Below, piece after piece: positions 27,373 through 36,503 of a DNA stretch of 64,000 nt (its first letter is position 1; every line of letters starts with the position of its first letter). The translations under genes were made by a program, and so were the position numbers. Under the pieces are notes generated by a model. It was not told the DNA's origin. It did no database searches and saw only the letters and a list, made by a program, of their open reading frames with translations. Origin of the DNA: Thaumasiovibrio subtropicus (GTDB lineage Bacteria; Pseudomonadota; Gammaproteobacteria; Enterobacterales; Vibrionaceae); NCBI RefSeq assembly GCF_019703835.1, contig NZ_AP023055.1:682001-746000 (forward strand). Reading direction: 5' to 3'.

Positions 27373-29025
27373 ATGTATCTCACGCAACACCAGAATCGTT
27401 TTCAAGCGCTGAAGCAAATGCTGGACAGCGAACGTCAGCGTTTGTTTCTCTCTTTGTCTAGCGCGTTGCTCTGCACGCTTATCGAAATAGTGCCTTGGAT
27501 ATCACTCTACGTTGGACTTATTGCCGTAACGCAAGGCGAGTCGGCGTTGTCTGCCTTTTTATGTATGGCGATTGCGATTGTTGTCCGCTATGGGCTGTAT
27601 ATGGTCGCCGTATGGCAAGCTCATCTTGTCGCTTATCATGTTATTCAGAAAGTCCGCCAACATATGATCAACGCGCTGGCGCTCCTCTCTAGCGAACAAT
27701 TTCAAACGTATCATCGTGGCGATGTAGAGAAACGCATTACGGATGACACCCAAAGTTTAGAACCACTTATTGCCCATCATTCCACAGATATTATTAATGG
27801 GGTATTGATGCCCATTTTAATGATTGGTCTGATGTTCTTCATCGATTGGCGGCTCGGCGTTATTGCTTTGCTGCCATTGCCCGTGGCTGCCGTGGTGCAA
27901 TACATGATGATGAGAGGGTTTGAAGGGCGGTATGAGAAGTACAATGCTATCGTCGCCCGTATGCATGAGGCCCAGTTAGAGTTTTTGCGCAGTATTGGCG
28001 TGATGAAGCTGTATGGCGTCGATTCAGCGTCGTATTTGCAATTGAGCCGAGCAATGGATAAGCACAACAAAATCGTCACCGTGTTTACCGATCAGATGAT
28101 TGGTGCTTGGGTGACGTTTGTCACCTTGGCACAGGCGTCGCTGTTACTGGTGATGCCTGCGGCAATCGCTTTCATGGCTATTGGGTCATTGCCGCCAGCC
28201 AATGGCGCGATGGCGATCATTCTGTCGGTGGGTTTACTGAAACCATGGCTGGATCTGACGCAGATTTTTGGTCAAGTGCAACAGTCATTCGTTGCTGTTG
28301 CTCGCTTAGTGCCGCTGTTTGGGGATGATCGAGTCAGAAATGCGGCTTTCTTGTCACCGTTGAACACTTTGCAATGTCGCGATCTGATCATAGAACGCGG
28401 TGAGCGTCGGATCATTGATGGGGTGACTTTGTCATTCTCTCCGGGCGATACCGCGATCTTTCAAGGTAAGTCTGGATGTGGAAAAACGAGTCTGCTTGAA
28501 TCGCTATCGGGGTCACTGTCTGCGCATCATGGCGGTTGGTATTTCAATGATCAAAATGTAGAAATGCTGAGCGATAAGAATCGAAGTCAGTATCTTGCCG
28601 TTGTTGACCAGTTTCCAGTGTTCTTTAGTGGGTCTTTACGGGACAACATCACGCTGGCAGCACCAAAGGCGACCGATGAAGAGATTTGGCAAGTGCTTGA
28701 GCTCGTGAAGCTGGTCGATTTGGTTGACAGCCTTCCTCATCAACTCGACACGGATATGGGGGAAACTCAGCGAGATTTTAGTGGTGGCGAATTACAACGT
28801 TTAGCCATCGCTCGTGCGGTTATCACTCGTGCTCCCATTTTGGTTCTAGATGAAGCAACCGCGCATTTGGACTCATTGACAGAACAAGCGGTTTTACAGG
28901 CCATCAGGGGTTACTGCACTGCACAGATTCAATTGATCATTAGCCATCGAGCACAACCTGTCAGGGATCACCAAAGGGTGTTCTTGTTGAATGAAGGAAA
29001 TGTCGAGGAGCTGAGTCATGGGTAA
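27373..29025 (+). CDS. ABC permease/ATPase, YbtP-like iron-siderophore uptake
   Basis: 550 residues: a six-helix exporter-type membrane domain (residues ~25-300) fused to an ATPase. Walker A QGKSGCGKTS near 365, ABC signature DFSGGELQRLAIARA near 470, Walker B ILVLDEATAHLD near 490 and H-loop ISHR. Exporter-fold half transporters in pairs beside FyuA-type receptors (YbtP/YbtQ, IrtA/IrtB) act as inner-membrane importers of ferric siderophores. AGGAG lies 8 nt before the ATG. Its end overlaps the next gene by 8 nt, indicating a heterodimer. Confidence 0.88.
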   Translation: MYLTQHQNRFQALKQMLDSERQRLFLSLSSALLCTLIEIVPWISLYVGLIAVTQGESALSAFLCMAIAIVVRYGLYMVAVWQAHLVAYHVIQKVRQHMINALALLSSEQFQTYHRGDVEKRITDDTQSLEPLIAHHSTDIINGVLMPILMIGLMFFIDWRLGVIALLPLPVAAVVQYMMMRGFEGRYEKYNAIVARMHEAQLEFLRSIGVMKLYGVDSASYLQLSRAMDKHNKIVTVFTDQMIGAWVTFVTLAQASLLLVMPAAIAFMAIGSLPPANGAMAIILSVGLLKPWLDLTQIFGQVQQSFVAVARLVPLFGDDRVRNAAFLSPLNTLQCRDLIIERGERRIIDGVTLSFSPGDTAIFQGKSGCGKTSLLESLSGSLSAHHGGWYFNDQNVEMLSDKNRSQYLAVVDQFPVFFSGSLRDNITLAAPKATDEEIWQVLELVKLVDLVDSLPHQLDTDMGETQRDFSGGELQRLAIARAVITRAPILVLDEATAHLDSLTEQAVLQAIRGYCTAQIQLIISHRAQPVRDHQRVFLLNEGNVEELSHG

Positions 29026-30706
29026 ATTACAGTTTCTGTTAATGCATAGTGGTGCCAAAAGCCGAACATTTTGGATTGGAATCCTCGGTAAAATGAGCGT
29101 TGAAGCACTGCCTGCTTTCGGCTGGCTATTGGTCATCGCTTACTTTGTTTTTGATTTAGCCATTGCGTGGCCTTACATGATCTTAGGCGCGCTGAGTGTC
29201 GTTTTTCTGCAATGGTGGGTAGGCCAGACGGCAAAGCAGAGTTTTCTCGGCGCTTATGAAATCACCCATCGTCTTCGCGGGCAGTTATTGACTGACGTCC
29301 GTCGTCAGCCATTGGCAACGCTGACGGGTAAAGGTCTTGGTGAGAAGATGAAACTTATCACCAGTGATCTGAAGCAGTTTGAAGATATCTTTAGCCATCT
29401 TGTCGCGGATGTGGTGGCCACTTTGGTAATGCCAGCACTGCTGTTGATTGGGCTTGCTATTCTTGCCCCACTTGCAGCTTGTCTCATGCTGTTTTTCATT
29501 CTCATTGCTTGTGGTGTGTTGCTAGTGGCTGAAAAACGTTTCTCACAGCGAGCCACTGGTTATCAGCAGAGCCAAGTTAAAACAGCGAATAAAATCTTGG
29601 AATACGTCGCCTGTCTGCCAATGCTAAAAACTTTTGGTCGCAGTGACCGATTGTCGATTCCGCTTTGTGATGAGATAGAGAACTTGCGACGAAATGGACT
29701 TGGTCTAGAGTGGGCTGGAGGGGCTGGCGTTGTAGCTGCGACTTTAGTACTAGAGCTTAGTATTCCAATCGTTGCGGGCGTAACATCTCTATCTGTTGTC
29801 GATGGTACGCTTGCGATAGGTACTTGGCTTGTTGTTGTCATGGCTAGTGTGGCATGTGTTCGTCCCTTTTCTCGTATGGCCATCTATGCTGCGTTATTAC
29901 GTTACATGACGAAAGCAGCATTTCGTCTTTATGTGCTTGCTCGCGCGCCCCAACAATCTCAACACGGTGAATCACCACACGCTTTTGATCTAGAAGTGGA
30001 GAGCTTAACGCATGGATTCGATGGTGAGCATGTTTTAGCTGGCATAGACCTGTCGATTGCTGAAGGCGAACGTGTCGCGATTGTCGGGCGGAGTGGTTCT
30101 GGTAAATCAACGTTACTTAATCTTATTGCCGCGTTTTATATGCCGACGGATGGGGAGATCAGGATCGGTGGTAAAAACTTGTCTGAAGTCGGCACTGAGC
30201 GTTGGTATCAACACCTCTCTTATGTGACGCAAGATGTGCAATTGTTCTCGGGTAGTTTACACGAAAACTTACTCATCGCTGCACCGAAAGCCTCACAATA
30301 CTTGCTCGATCAAGCCATCAGCCTTGCTGGCCTTGAAGATTTGCTCGCTCGCTTACCAAAAGGGATGGACACTGAGTTGGGCGAAAACGGTTGTCAACTT
30401 TCCGGTGGCGAAAGACAACGCGTCAGTATTGCGCGAGCGTTCTTACACGACACCCCCATCTTGCTGCTAGATGAGTTCACTTCTGCGTTAGATAGCGATA
30501 AACAGGCGCAGATTATGCGTTCGCTTAACCTTTTAAGCGAAGGTAAAACGGTCATTATGGTTGCGCATCGACTTAACACTGTGGTGGATGCGGATCGCAT
30601 CATAGTGTTGGATAAAGGACGTATTGTAGCAAGCGGTGATCATGTGGCGTTGATGGAAAGCTGTGAACATTATCAATCGCTATGGCGTGCTTCTCAGTTG
30701 ATATAG
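29018..30706 (+). CDS. ABC permease/ATPase, YbtQ-like iron-siderophore uptake
   Basis: 562 residues, same architecture as the preceding gene: membrane domain (~20-310) and ATPase with Walker A GRSGSGKSTLLNLIA near 356, signature QLSGGERQRVSIARAF near 461, Walker B ILLLDEFTSALD near 480 and H-loop VAHRL. The 8-nt overlap with the upstream gene supports a coupled heterodimer. A dispersed repeat separates it from the receptor gene. The pair is predicted to carry ferric siderophore across the inner membrane, without a periplasmic binding protein in the locus. Confidence 0.88.
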   Translation: MGKLQFLLMHSGAKSRTFWIGILGKMSVEALPAFGWLLVIAYFVFDLAIAWPYMILGALSVVFLQWWVGQTAKQSFLGAYEITHRLRGQLLTDVRRQPLATLTGKGLGEKMKLITSDLKQFEDIFSHLVADVVATLVMPALLLIGLAILAPLAACLMLFFILIACGVLLVAEKRFSQRATGYQQSQVKTANKILEYVACLPMLKTFGRSDRLSIPLCDEIENLRRNGLGLEWAGGAGVVAATLVLELSIPIVAGVTSLSVVDGTLAIGTWLVVVMASVACVRPFSRMAIYAALLRYMTKAAFRLYVLARAPQQSQHGESPHAFDLEVESLTHGFDGEHVLAGIDLSIAEGERVAIVGRSGSGKSTLLNLIAAFYMPTDGEIRIGGKNLSEVGTERWYQHLSYVTQDVQLFSGSLHENLLIAAPKASQYLLDQAISLAGLEDLLARLPKGMDTELGENGCQLSGGERQRVSIARAFLHDTPILLLDEFTSALDSDKQAQIMRSLNLLSEGKTVIMVAHRLNTVVDADRIIVLDKGRIVASGDHVALMESCEHYQSLWRASQLI

Positions 30707-30790
30707 CTCGCTAAACCGTCAAAGCGGTGTCTTGCTAAAAGCCTAGATACTCTCCTCGCTAAGTAAGCAGCTTGAGGAGTCTGGCTATAT
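30707..30790 (+). repeat. Dispersed intergenic repeat, copy 4 (diverged)
   Basis: CAAAGCGGTGTCTTGCTAAA, CTCTCCTCGCTAAGTAAGCA and GCTTGAGGAGTCTGGCTATA follow the order of the consensus AAGCAGTGCCTTGCTGACA, TTCTCGCTGAACAAGCA, TCTTGAGGTGGCTTGAGTAT with mismatches. It occupies the leader of the receptor gene. Confidence 0.65.
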
Positions 30791-30922
30791 AGGTTTGCTT
30801 CACGTTGAGTGAGGTTAACGTTATCAAACATTATTTGCCACCTCGTTATGGGGCGGGATGTGTTCGCGCTAATTTCCGTCGGCCATTTAAGTAATAAAAA
30901 AATCAGTAGTAAGGAGAAATTG

Positions 30923-32887
30923 ATGCCATTGAATAATAAGGCACCTACTCACGTCGCCATCGCAATTGCTATGGCCTGTTTAGGGTACGCCGATCATTCA
31001 CGTGCGAATGAGGTGATTGTGGTCGAAGCGACTAAACTAGGTACCCCGATAGGACAAGTCGATAGCTCAGTCGTCGTTAAAACCGGGGAGGAGTTGGCTC
31101 GAGCAGGTGTGACTGACGTGTCTGATCTTGAAAAAGTGTTTCCCGGTCTTGTTATTCAATCTCGTGGAAATCGTACTTATGCCAACACTACCGTGCGCGG
31201 GGTTACGTCACCAGATTTCTATTCCTCTACTGTCACGGTTTATGTTGATGGTATTAAACAAGATAATGCGTTCTTAACACAGCCTTTGCGAAATGTTGAG
31301 CGAGTGGAACTGTTACGAGGACCACAAGGAACACTTTATGGTGGTAATGCCCAAGGTGGCATTATTCATATCGTTACCCGTAAAGCGGTTGATCAGCCTT
31401 TAGCGACGACGAGTGTGACATTGGGCGATAAAACGCGACAACTTGATGGTGGGTTTGCGGTGCAAGTATCGAAGGATGTGTATGCCGACATGCATCTTCG
31501 TGCGCTGAAGGAAGAAGGCGAGATTAGGCATTTACCTTCGGGTAAGGGGGATGCCAATGAAAGTGATACGCAGGGCGGCACAATACGTGTGCACTACCTA
31601 CCAGAAAGCGCACCGTTGACGGCGACATTCTCAATGGGGATTGATGACTTAGACAGTCATGAGGAGTGGTATCTTCTTGAGCAGGAATATGATGCCAAAC
31701 AGACGTTGCAACCTATTCCAGAACTTAAACGCAAGGTGAAAAGTTACGCAGTGAATATCGGGTATGAGTGGGGGGACCACCAGCTCACCAGTATAACTGC
31801 CTATCAAGATAGAGAGGTGGAGCGAACGTTTATTGGCGGTCACTGGGAGGAAAATCAAAAGACGTATAGTCAAGAGTTGCGCTTCGTTTCTCAGTTGACA
31901 CCGGTATTGCAAACCTTGATCGGCGCTTATGCCGAGCGACGTCGCTTTGACGTTGATACTAACGGTGTTTCAAATGAACAGGAAATGGATAACTACGCCA
32001 TTTTTGGACAAGGGGTTTACTCACTCAATGAAAGCGTCGATCTGACGTTAGGGTTGCGTGGTGAAAAAGTGAAATCACGTAGCGATTATAGTGGGCACCC
32101 GCTATGGCAGATACCGTCATTTCATTCAACGAAGTCTGACACGCTGTTTTCACCTAAAGTTGCCATAGGCTGGCAGAAAAGCCGAGATACACGTCTATAT
32201 GCCTCGTTGACGACGGGCCACCGTCCCGGAGGTTACAGCCCAGTCCCTCGAAGTGCTGGTGACAGTTTGGGATTTGATGCCGAAGAGTCATTGAATGCAG
32301 AAGTGGGATGGCGAACAGCATTGCTTAACCATACGCTCTTTTTAGAGGGGGCTGTCTATTGGATTGAAACCAAAGACTTGCAACTCTATACAGGAGTGCC
32401 TGGGCAGCAGGTACTTCGAAATCACGGTGAGGCGCAAAGTAAGGGGGTTGAGTTAGCTATTATGTTCTATCCGACCGAAGCCCTTATCGTGAACCTTGGT
32501 GGTGCGTTTGGGGAGTCAAGGTTCGAATCAGGCAATCCGAATTTGGAAGGAAATACCTTGCCTTACGCACCGGATACAACAATCACTGCAAGTGTTGAAT
32601 ACTTCCTTCCTGACCATTGGTTGCAAGGTGATTTGTCCATGTTAGTGAACGGTCGCTACCAGTCTAAAATTCATTTTGATGAAGGTAATACCCTGTCTCA
32701 ATCAGGTTATGGGCTTTTTGATCTTGCGCTTAATTACGATTTCGATGACCGACTCAGTTTCCGCTTATATGGCCACAATGTCGGAGATAAATCATTCAAA
32801 ACCTTTGCTTTTAGCACGCCAATGGGTGTTGCTTCTAACTATGGTCAAGGAAGAGAAGTGGGTGTGACAGTGAACTTGGATTGGTAA
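30923..32887 (+). CDS. TonB-dependent siderophore receptor, FyuA-like
   Basis: 654 residues from ATG 30923 with AAGGAG 6 nt upstream. Signal peptide residues 1-28 (cut after DHSRA), TonB box NEVIVVEA at the new N-terminus, plug domain with VERVELLRGPQGTLYGGNAQ and GGIIHIVTR, and a 22-strand barrel ending in an aromatic residue (VTVNLDW). The plug segment STVTVYVDGIKQ and barrel segment TTGHRPGGYSPVPRSAG match the yersiniabactin receptor FyuA/Psn in order. It imports a ferric phenolate-type siderophore through the outer membrane. No synthesis genes are near, so the ligand may be a siderophore made elsewhere or by other species. Confidence 0.9.
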   Translation: MPLNNKAPTHVAIAIAMACLGYADHSRANEVIVVEATKLGTPIGQVDSSVVVKTGEELARAGVTDVSDLEKVFPGLVIQSRGNRTYANTTVRGVTSPDFYSSTVTVYVDGIKQDNAFLTQPLRNVERVELLRGPQGTLYGGNAQGGIIHIVTRKAVDQPLATTSVTLGDKTRQLDGGFAVQVSKDVYADMHLRALKEEGEIRHLPSGKGDANESDTQGGTIRVHYLPESAPLTATFSMGIDDLDSHEEWYLLEQEYDAKQTLQPIPELKRKVKSYAVNIGYEWGDHQLTSITAYQDREVERTFIGGHWEENQKTYSQELRFVSQLTPVLQTLIGAYAERRRFDVDTNGVSNEQEMDNYAIFGQGVYSLNESVDLTLGLRGEKVKSRSDYSGHPLWQIPSFHSTKSDTLFSPKVAIGWQKSRDTRLYASLTTGHRPGGYSPVPRSAGDSLGFDAEESLNAEVGWRTALLNHTLFLEGAVYWIETKDLQLYTGVPGQQVLRNHGEAQSKGVELAIMFYPTEALIVNLGGAFGESRFESGNPNLEGNTLPYAPDTTITASVEYFLPDHWLQGDLSMLVNGRYQSKIHFDEGNTLSQSGYGLFDLALNYDFDDRLSFRLYGHNVGDKSFKTFAFSTPMGVASNYGQGREVGVTVNLDW

Positions 32888-32904
32888 TCCGCCTCGAGTT
32901 ATCT

Positions 32905-32945
32905 GCTCAGGGTATATACTGCTAAGAATATACTCTGAGCTTTGT
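32905..32945 (+). terminator. Terminator after receptor gene
   Basis: 13-bp stem GCTCAGGGTATAT (32905-32917) with ATATACTCTGAGC (32928-32940), one G-T wobble, then TTTG. Lies 17 nt after the receptor stop. Confidence 0.65.
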
Positions 32946-32963
32946 CAATCGAAGGGTGAGTGA

Positions 32964-33884
32964 ATGGTTGTTGAACTCCATCCCCATGAATACCGCAAAT
33001 TATTAGAATCAACGCGAGCCATTCCTTGGAGAATGGAGTGGCCCAGTCTTCGTTATACGTATATGGGCCCGCAAATTGATGGTTTGCTTGGTTGGCCTGC
33101 ATCGAGCTGGGATAGCATTAACGACTGGATTGATCGAATACACCATAAAGATAGAGAGCGGGTTGTTGAAACATGTTTGACTCAGTCGACGTTAGGTAAT
33201 GACCATGAAGTTGATTATCGCGCTATTACGCAAAAAGGGGATTATGTTTGGGTGCGTAACATCATTCGAGTCATCCGAGACGCCAATGATGACATTAGTG
33301 CGTTGGTCGGCATCATTATTGATATTCACGAGCGAAAGTTAGCGGAGAGAGAGCTTGAAAGAGCAAACCAACATCTGCTGAAAAACTCAGTGAAAGATAC
33401 ACTGACCGGCATTGCCAATCGGCGCATGTTTGATGAAACACTGTCTAGAGAATGGCATCGCGCGATGCGATTACAAACGCCCTTGTCTTTACTCGTTGTC
33501 GACATTGACTACTTTTCTCGTTACAACGAACTCTATGGCTACCTGCAAGGTGATAACTGTTTGAAGTCGTTTTCTCGATTGTTAGAAAGCCGAGCAAAGC
33601 GAGCGTGCGATCTCGCGGCGCGCATTCAAGATGAAGAATTTGTCTTACTCTACCCTGATACGGATCTTCAAGCAGCCAAGCAACTCGCTGTTGGGCTACA
33701 AGAGGAGATTGCGCTGGCTGCGATTCCTTTTCCGACGGAGATCAGTCGTTATCTTACGGTAAGTGTTGGTGTAGCAAGTCTGGTCCCAAATGAGAGCATA
33801 GATAGAAATCGGCTCTATTTTCTCGCGGGGAATGAGCTTTATAACGCTAAGCAGCAGGGCAGAAACTGCTGTAGAGCCGTATAG
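32964..33884 (+). CDS. PAS-GGDEF protein with degenerate active-site motif
   Basis: 306 residues. Residues ~20-130 form a PAS fold with the PAC ending ALVGIIIDIHERKLAEREL; a short linker coiled coil leads to a GGDEF domain (DTLTGIANRRMFDE, VVDIDYFSRYNELYGYLQGD). The signature loop reads RIQDEEF at residues 220-226 in place of R-x-GG-D/E-E-F, so both glycines are lost while the metal acidic residues remain. Loss of GG usually abolishes diguanylate cyclase activity, so it may act as a sensor or effector. GAAGGGTGAG precedes the ATG. No membrane helix. Confidence 0.85.
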   Translation: MVVELHPHEYRKLLESTRAIPWRMEWPSLRYTYMGPQIDGLLGWPASSWDSINDWIDRIHHKDRERVVETCLTQSTLGNDHEVDYRAITQKGDYVWVRNIIRVIRDANDDISALVGIIIDIHERKLAERELERANQHLLKNSVKDTLTGIANRRMFDETLSREWHRAMRLQTPLSLLVVDIDYFSRYNELYGYLQGDNCLKSFSRLLESRAKRACDLAARIQDEEFVLLYPDTDLQAAKQLAVGLQEEIALAAIPFPTEISRYLTVSVGVASLVPNESIDRNRLYFLAGNELYNAKQQGRNCCRAV

Positions 33885-34050
33885 ATAGGTGAGTGGTTCG
33901 TTAACTGACTAAGTTGACATTTATGACTTGTAGTCAAAAAAACGCACGTACTGCTTGCTGGAGACGGAGCAGAACGTGCAAGGCGCTATTGAAATCTATT
34001 TGGTGTGCTGGACGTTTAGATCCGTTGAGCTTGTCTTATGCACTTCACTC

Positions 34051-35709
34051 TCAGCTCTCTTCCCAAATAATACGCTTATCCTTAGGCCAATCTTGGCAAA
34101 AATCGTGATAACGTTTTTCCAGTTCATGGCGCTTTATCTTAAGCGTAGGCGTTAATATGCCATTTTCAATACTCCAAGGCTCTTTTATCATCAATACGCC
34201 TTTAATTTGTTCATGAGACTCTAACTCACTGTTAATTTTATCTAAAACACGATGAATCTTACGTTCATAGCGCGCAGGATCAAAGTTGGGAAACTCGTGA
34301 GCGATGGCAAGTAACATAGGGGCCGGTAGCCCAGAACCTATGAGGCACATCAGTTCGATGTTACTGAGTTCAAAGAGGCGTTTTTCAATCGGAACCGGTG
34401 CGACAAACTTGCCTTTTGCTGTCTTGAACGTGTCTTTTTTACGTCCGACGATCGAAAGAAATCCTTCCGCATCTAAAGAGCCCAAATCTCCGGTATGAAG
34501 CCACCCATCAATGATAGTTTCCGCGGTCGCAGTGTCATTTTTATAGTAGCCAGTAAACAAGCCGCGGCTCTTAACCAAAATTTCTTCATCTTCTGCGATT
34601 TTTATCTCGATACCCGGTCCAGCATTTCCCACTGATCCCACTTTGTCACTGCGGAAGGGGTAGTTGAGTGTGCTATAGGCGAAAGATTCCGTCATTCCCC
34701 AGGCTTCAGTAATGTTGAGCCCAACACTTTCGTACCAGCGTAATAATGCGGGAGAAACGGGTGCAGAGCCACAGCCGAGTACGCGTGCTTGGTCGAGGCC
34801 AAGTCCTTGAGCAAGCTTTTTCTTAATGAGGCTAGAGACGAAGGGTATCTTCAACAACAGGTTTAACTTGCGCTGCGGTAACTTTTCTAGAATGCGCTGC
34901 TGGAACACAGTCCAAAGTCGAGGGACAGAAATGAATAAGGTTGGTCGATGCATTTTGACATCTTCGATAAAAGTATCGAGAGATTCTGGGAAGGCGGTGG
35001 TAATGCCAGATAGCATGGCCGTTCCTTGGATATAGACACGTTCAGTAATGTGCGCGAGAGGTAGATAAGAGAAAAGCCTTTCTCCCGGCAACATGCCAAT
35101 GTGATCGATGAGTGACTGTGCTGACCAAGCATAGTCGCCGTGTGTGAGCATTGCACCTTTCGGTAGGCCTGATGTGCCTGAGGTATAAACAATGGACATC
35201 AAATCATCTGGTTTATGCTGAGGACGCTCTGCGGAGGGTTCATAGTGCGCCATTACCTGATTCCATTCAAAATCCCCTTCTATGGTGCCGGAGTAGGGTA
35301 GGGAGAGGGTCGGTAAAGGTGATGCTAAGTTTGTGGTAAGGCAAGCCTCAATGGCGTCTGTGCTATCTAATTTGCCGACAATAACCAGTTTGCTTTCACT
35401 ATGCTCAAGAATGTGAGCAATGGTATCCGCACCTGCGGTCGGGAAAACAGGGACACTGATGTAACTGCCAAGCATAAAGGCAAGATCGCAAATAAACCAT
35501 TCGGCACAGTTTTTTGAAACGAGTGCGACCTTGTCACCGGGTTGGATATCCATGTGGCGCAGTGCGCTAACTAGGCGAAGTGCTTTGTCTAAGACTTCGC
35601 CATAAGTGATATCGGTAAATTGGCGGTTGATGATTTGGCGTAGAAACACATCATCTTTGCGTTGCTCTGCCCAGTGTAGAAACTTGTCACATACTAACGT
35701 CTGACTCAT
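34051..35709 (-). CDS. AMP-dependent long-chain acyl-CoA synthetase
   Basis: 552 residues from the ATG complementary to 35707-35709 (GGGGAAAG upstream); an in-frame extension to 35769 lacks support. The adenylation P-loop SIVYTSGTSGLPKGAML, the A5 segment ITEAWGMTES, the GWLHTGDLGSLDAEGFL motif and GRKKDTFKTAKGKFV near the catalytic lysine region are present. It activates a fatty acid with ATP and joins it to CoA. The form resembles FadD15-type bacterial long-chain ligases rather than E. coli FadD. Convergent with the PAS-GGDEF gene. Confidence 0.88.
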   Translation of the reverse strand: MSQTLVCDKFLHWAEQRKDDVFLRQIINRQFTDITYGEVLDKALRLVSALRHMDIQPGDKVALVSKNCAEWFICDLAFMLGSYISVPVFPTAGADTIAHILEHSESKLVIVGKLDSTDAIEACLTTNLASPLPTLSLPYSGTIEGDFEWNQVMAHYEPSAERPQHKPDDLMSIVYTSGTSGLPKGAMLTHGDYAWSAQSLIDHIGMLPGERLFSYLPLAHITERVYIQGTAMLSGITTAFPESLDTFIEDVKMHRPTLFISVPRLWTVFQQRILEKLPQRKLNLLLKIPFVSSLIKKKLAQGLGLDQARVLGCGSAPVSPALLRWYESVGLNITEAWGMTESFAYSTLNYPFRSDKVGSVGNAGPGIEIKIAEDEEILVKSRGLFTGYYKNDTATAETIIDGWLHTGDLGSLDAEGFLSIVGRKKDTFKTAKGKFVAPVPIEKRLFELSNIELMCLIGSGLPAPMLLAIAHEFPNFDPARYERKIHRVLDKINSELESHEQIKGVLMIKEPWSIENGILTPTLKIKRHELEKRYHDFCQDWPKDKRIIWEES

Positions 35710-35880
35710 GGCTTTCCCCAAGAATAATACTTGTTGTTGTTTTGTTAAATTATTGTTTATTCGCAACATAGATCAAGGTGGATAGACGAAAAAGCGTAGA
35801 TAGCACTTGGTTTGAGTCGGTGAAGTGCAAAGGGTGAGACGTTAAATGGGAGACAGCATCAACGGGGAGCGACGTAAACT

Positions 35881-35937
35881 AGACTCAAATCACCTCAAGA
35901 TGCTTGTTCAGCGAGAGTTTTTAGGCAGAGTATACAG
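35881..35937 (-). repeat. Dispersed intergenic repeat, 3' end fragment (copy 5)
   Basis: On the minus strand: CTCTGCCTAAAAACTCTCGC, TGAACAAGCATCTTGAGGTG, ATTTGAGTCT, near-identical to the consensus end. Confidence 0.78.
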
Positions 35938-35949
35938 GTAGAAACAAAA

Positions 35950-35967
35950 AACGCGCCTAAGCGCGTT
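35950..35967 (-). terminator. Rho-independent terminator (minus strand)
   Basis: AACGCGC / GCGCGTT stem with CTAA loop; on the minus strand it is followed by TTTTTG. It ends transcripts of the small gene at 36010-36339. Confidence 0.8.
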
Positions 35968-35984
35968 CGGATGCCAATATCAAT

Positions 35985-36020
35985 GCGGGTGTTAGACTTT
36001 GAGCGGGTGTTAGACTTTGA
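35985..36020. repeat. Perfect 18-bp tandem duplication at a stop codon
   Basis: GCGGGTGTTAGACTTTGA occurs twice, head to tail (35985-36002 and 36003-36020). The unit contains the stop and last codons of the small minus-strand gene, so a second in-frame-like stop copy lies just downstream. Confidence 0.9.
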
Positions 36021-36339
36021 CGTTTAAAATTCCGCCACGAGTCCGTTCTTCTGCTTCAACCACTTTTGTCCCAGCACGGCCATAAAGCTCTGCTTGCTGT
36101 AAATCAGCAAGAGGCTGGACAACATTTCGGCTATTGGCCTGATTTTCAGTGTTAGTCGCAAACGGATTTTGGTTTTGGTTGTTGTTATTGCCCAAACCAT
36201 TCTGTTGGGTACCATTGGCTTGCTCTTGGCGGCGATTTTGAAAGCCTTGCTCGTTGATCTCTCTGGCACTTTTCTTCACCATTTGATCAGCGTTTTGCAG
36301 GATATTGTAACCACCTTGTAGCGGAGAGATACCGTTCAT
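36010..36339 (-). CDS. Small Gln/Asn-rich protein with flagellar-rod-like ends
   Basis: 109 residues from the ATG complementary to 36337-36339. The N-terminus NGISPLQGGYNILQNADQMV and the C-terminus KVVEAEERTRGGILNVKV resemble the terminal helices of flagellar rod and hook proteins (asparagine near the start, hydrophobic heptads). The centre is a low-complexity Gln/Asn linker (NGLGNNNNQNQNPF). No flagellar gene is adjacent. The function is unknown; a secreted or rod-associated role is a guess from the ends. Confidence 0.72.
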   Translation of the reverse strand: MNGISPLQGGYNILQNADQMVKKSAREINEQGFQNRRQEQANGTQQNGLGNNNNQNQNPFATNTENQANSRNVVQPLADLQQAELYGRAGTKVVEAEERTRGGILNVKV

Positions 36340-36456
36340 AATCACACCCAATTTGCACTTTGTACTAAAGTATAGCGGAAACTGGTCGATAAAGCGCCAA
36401 CTATTTGCTGGTGGTATGCAAATGGCCGGGTATAAAGGGAGTAAGTTGGAGAAGAG

Positions 36457-36485
36457 AAGGTGGTAGAAGAAGGCTACCACCTTTT
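36457..36485. terminator. Hairpin between purC and small gene
   Basis: 10-bp stem AAGGTGGTAG (36457-36466) with CTACCACCTT (36474-36483), loop 7 nt. T residues follow on the plus strand; on the minus strand, which leaves purC, the tail is CTCTTCTCC, so termination would be weak. Confidence 0.5.
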
Positions 36486-36503
36486 AAATCAGGCCAATTA
36501 ACT

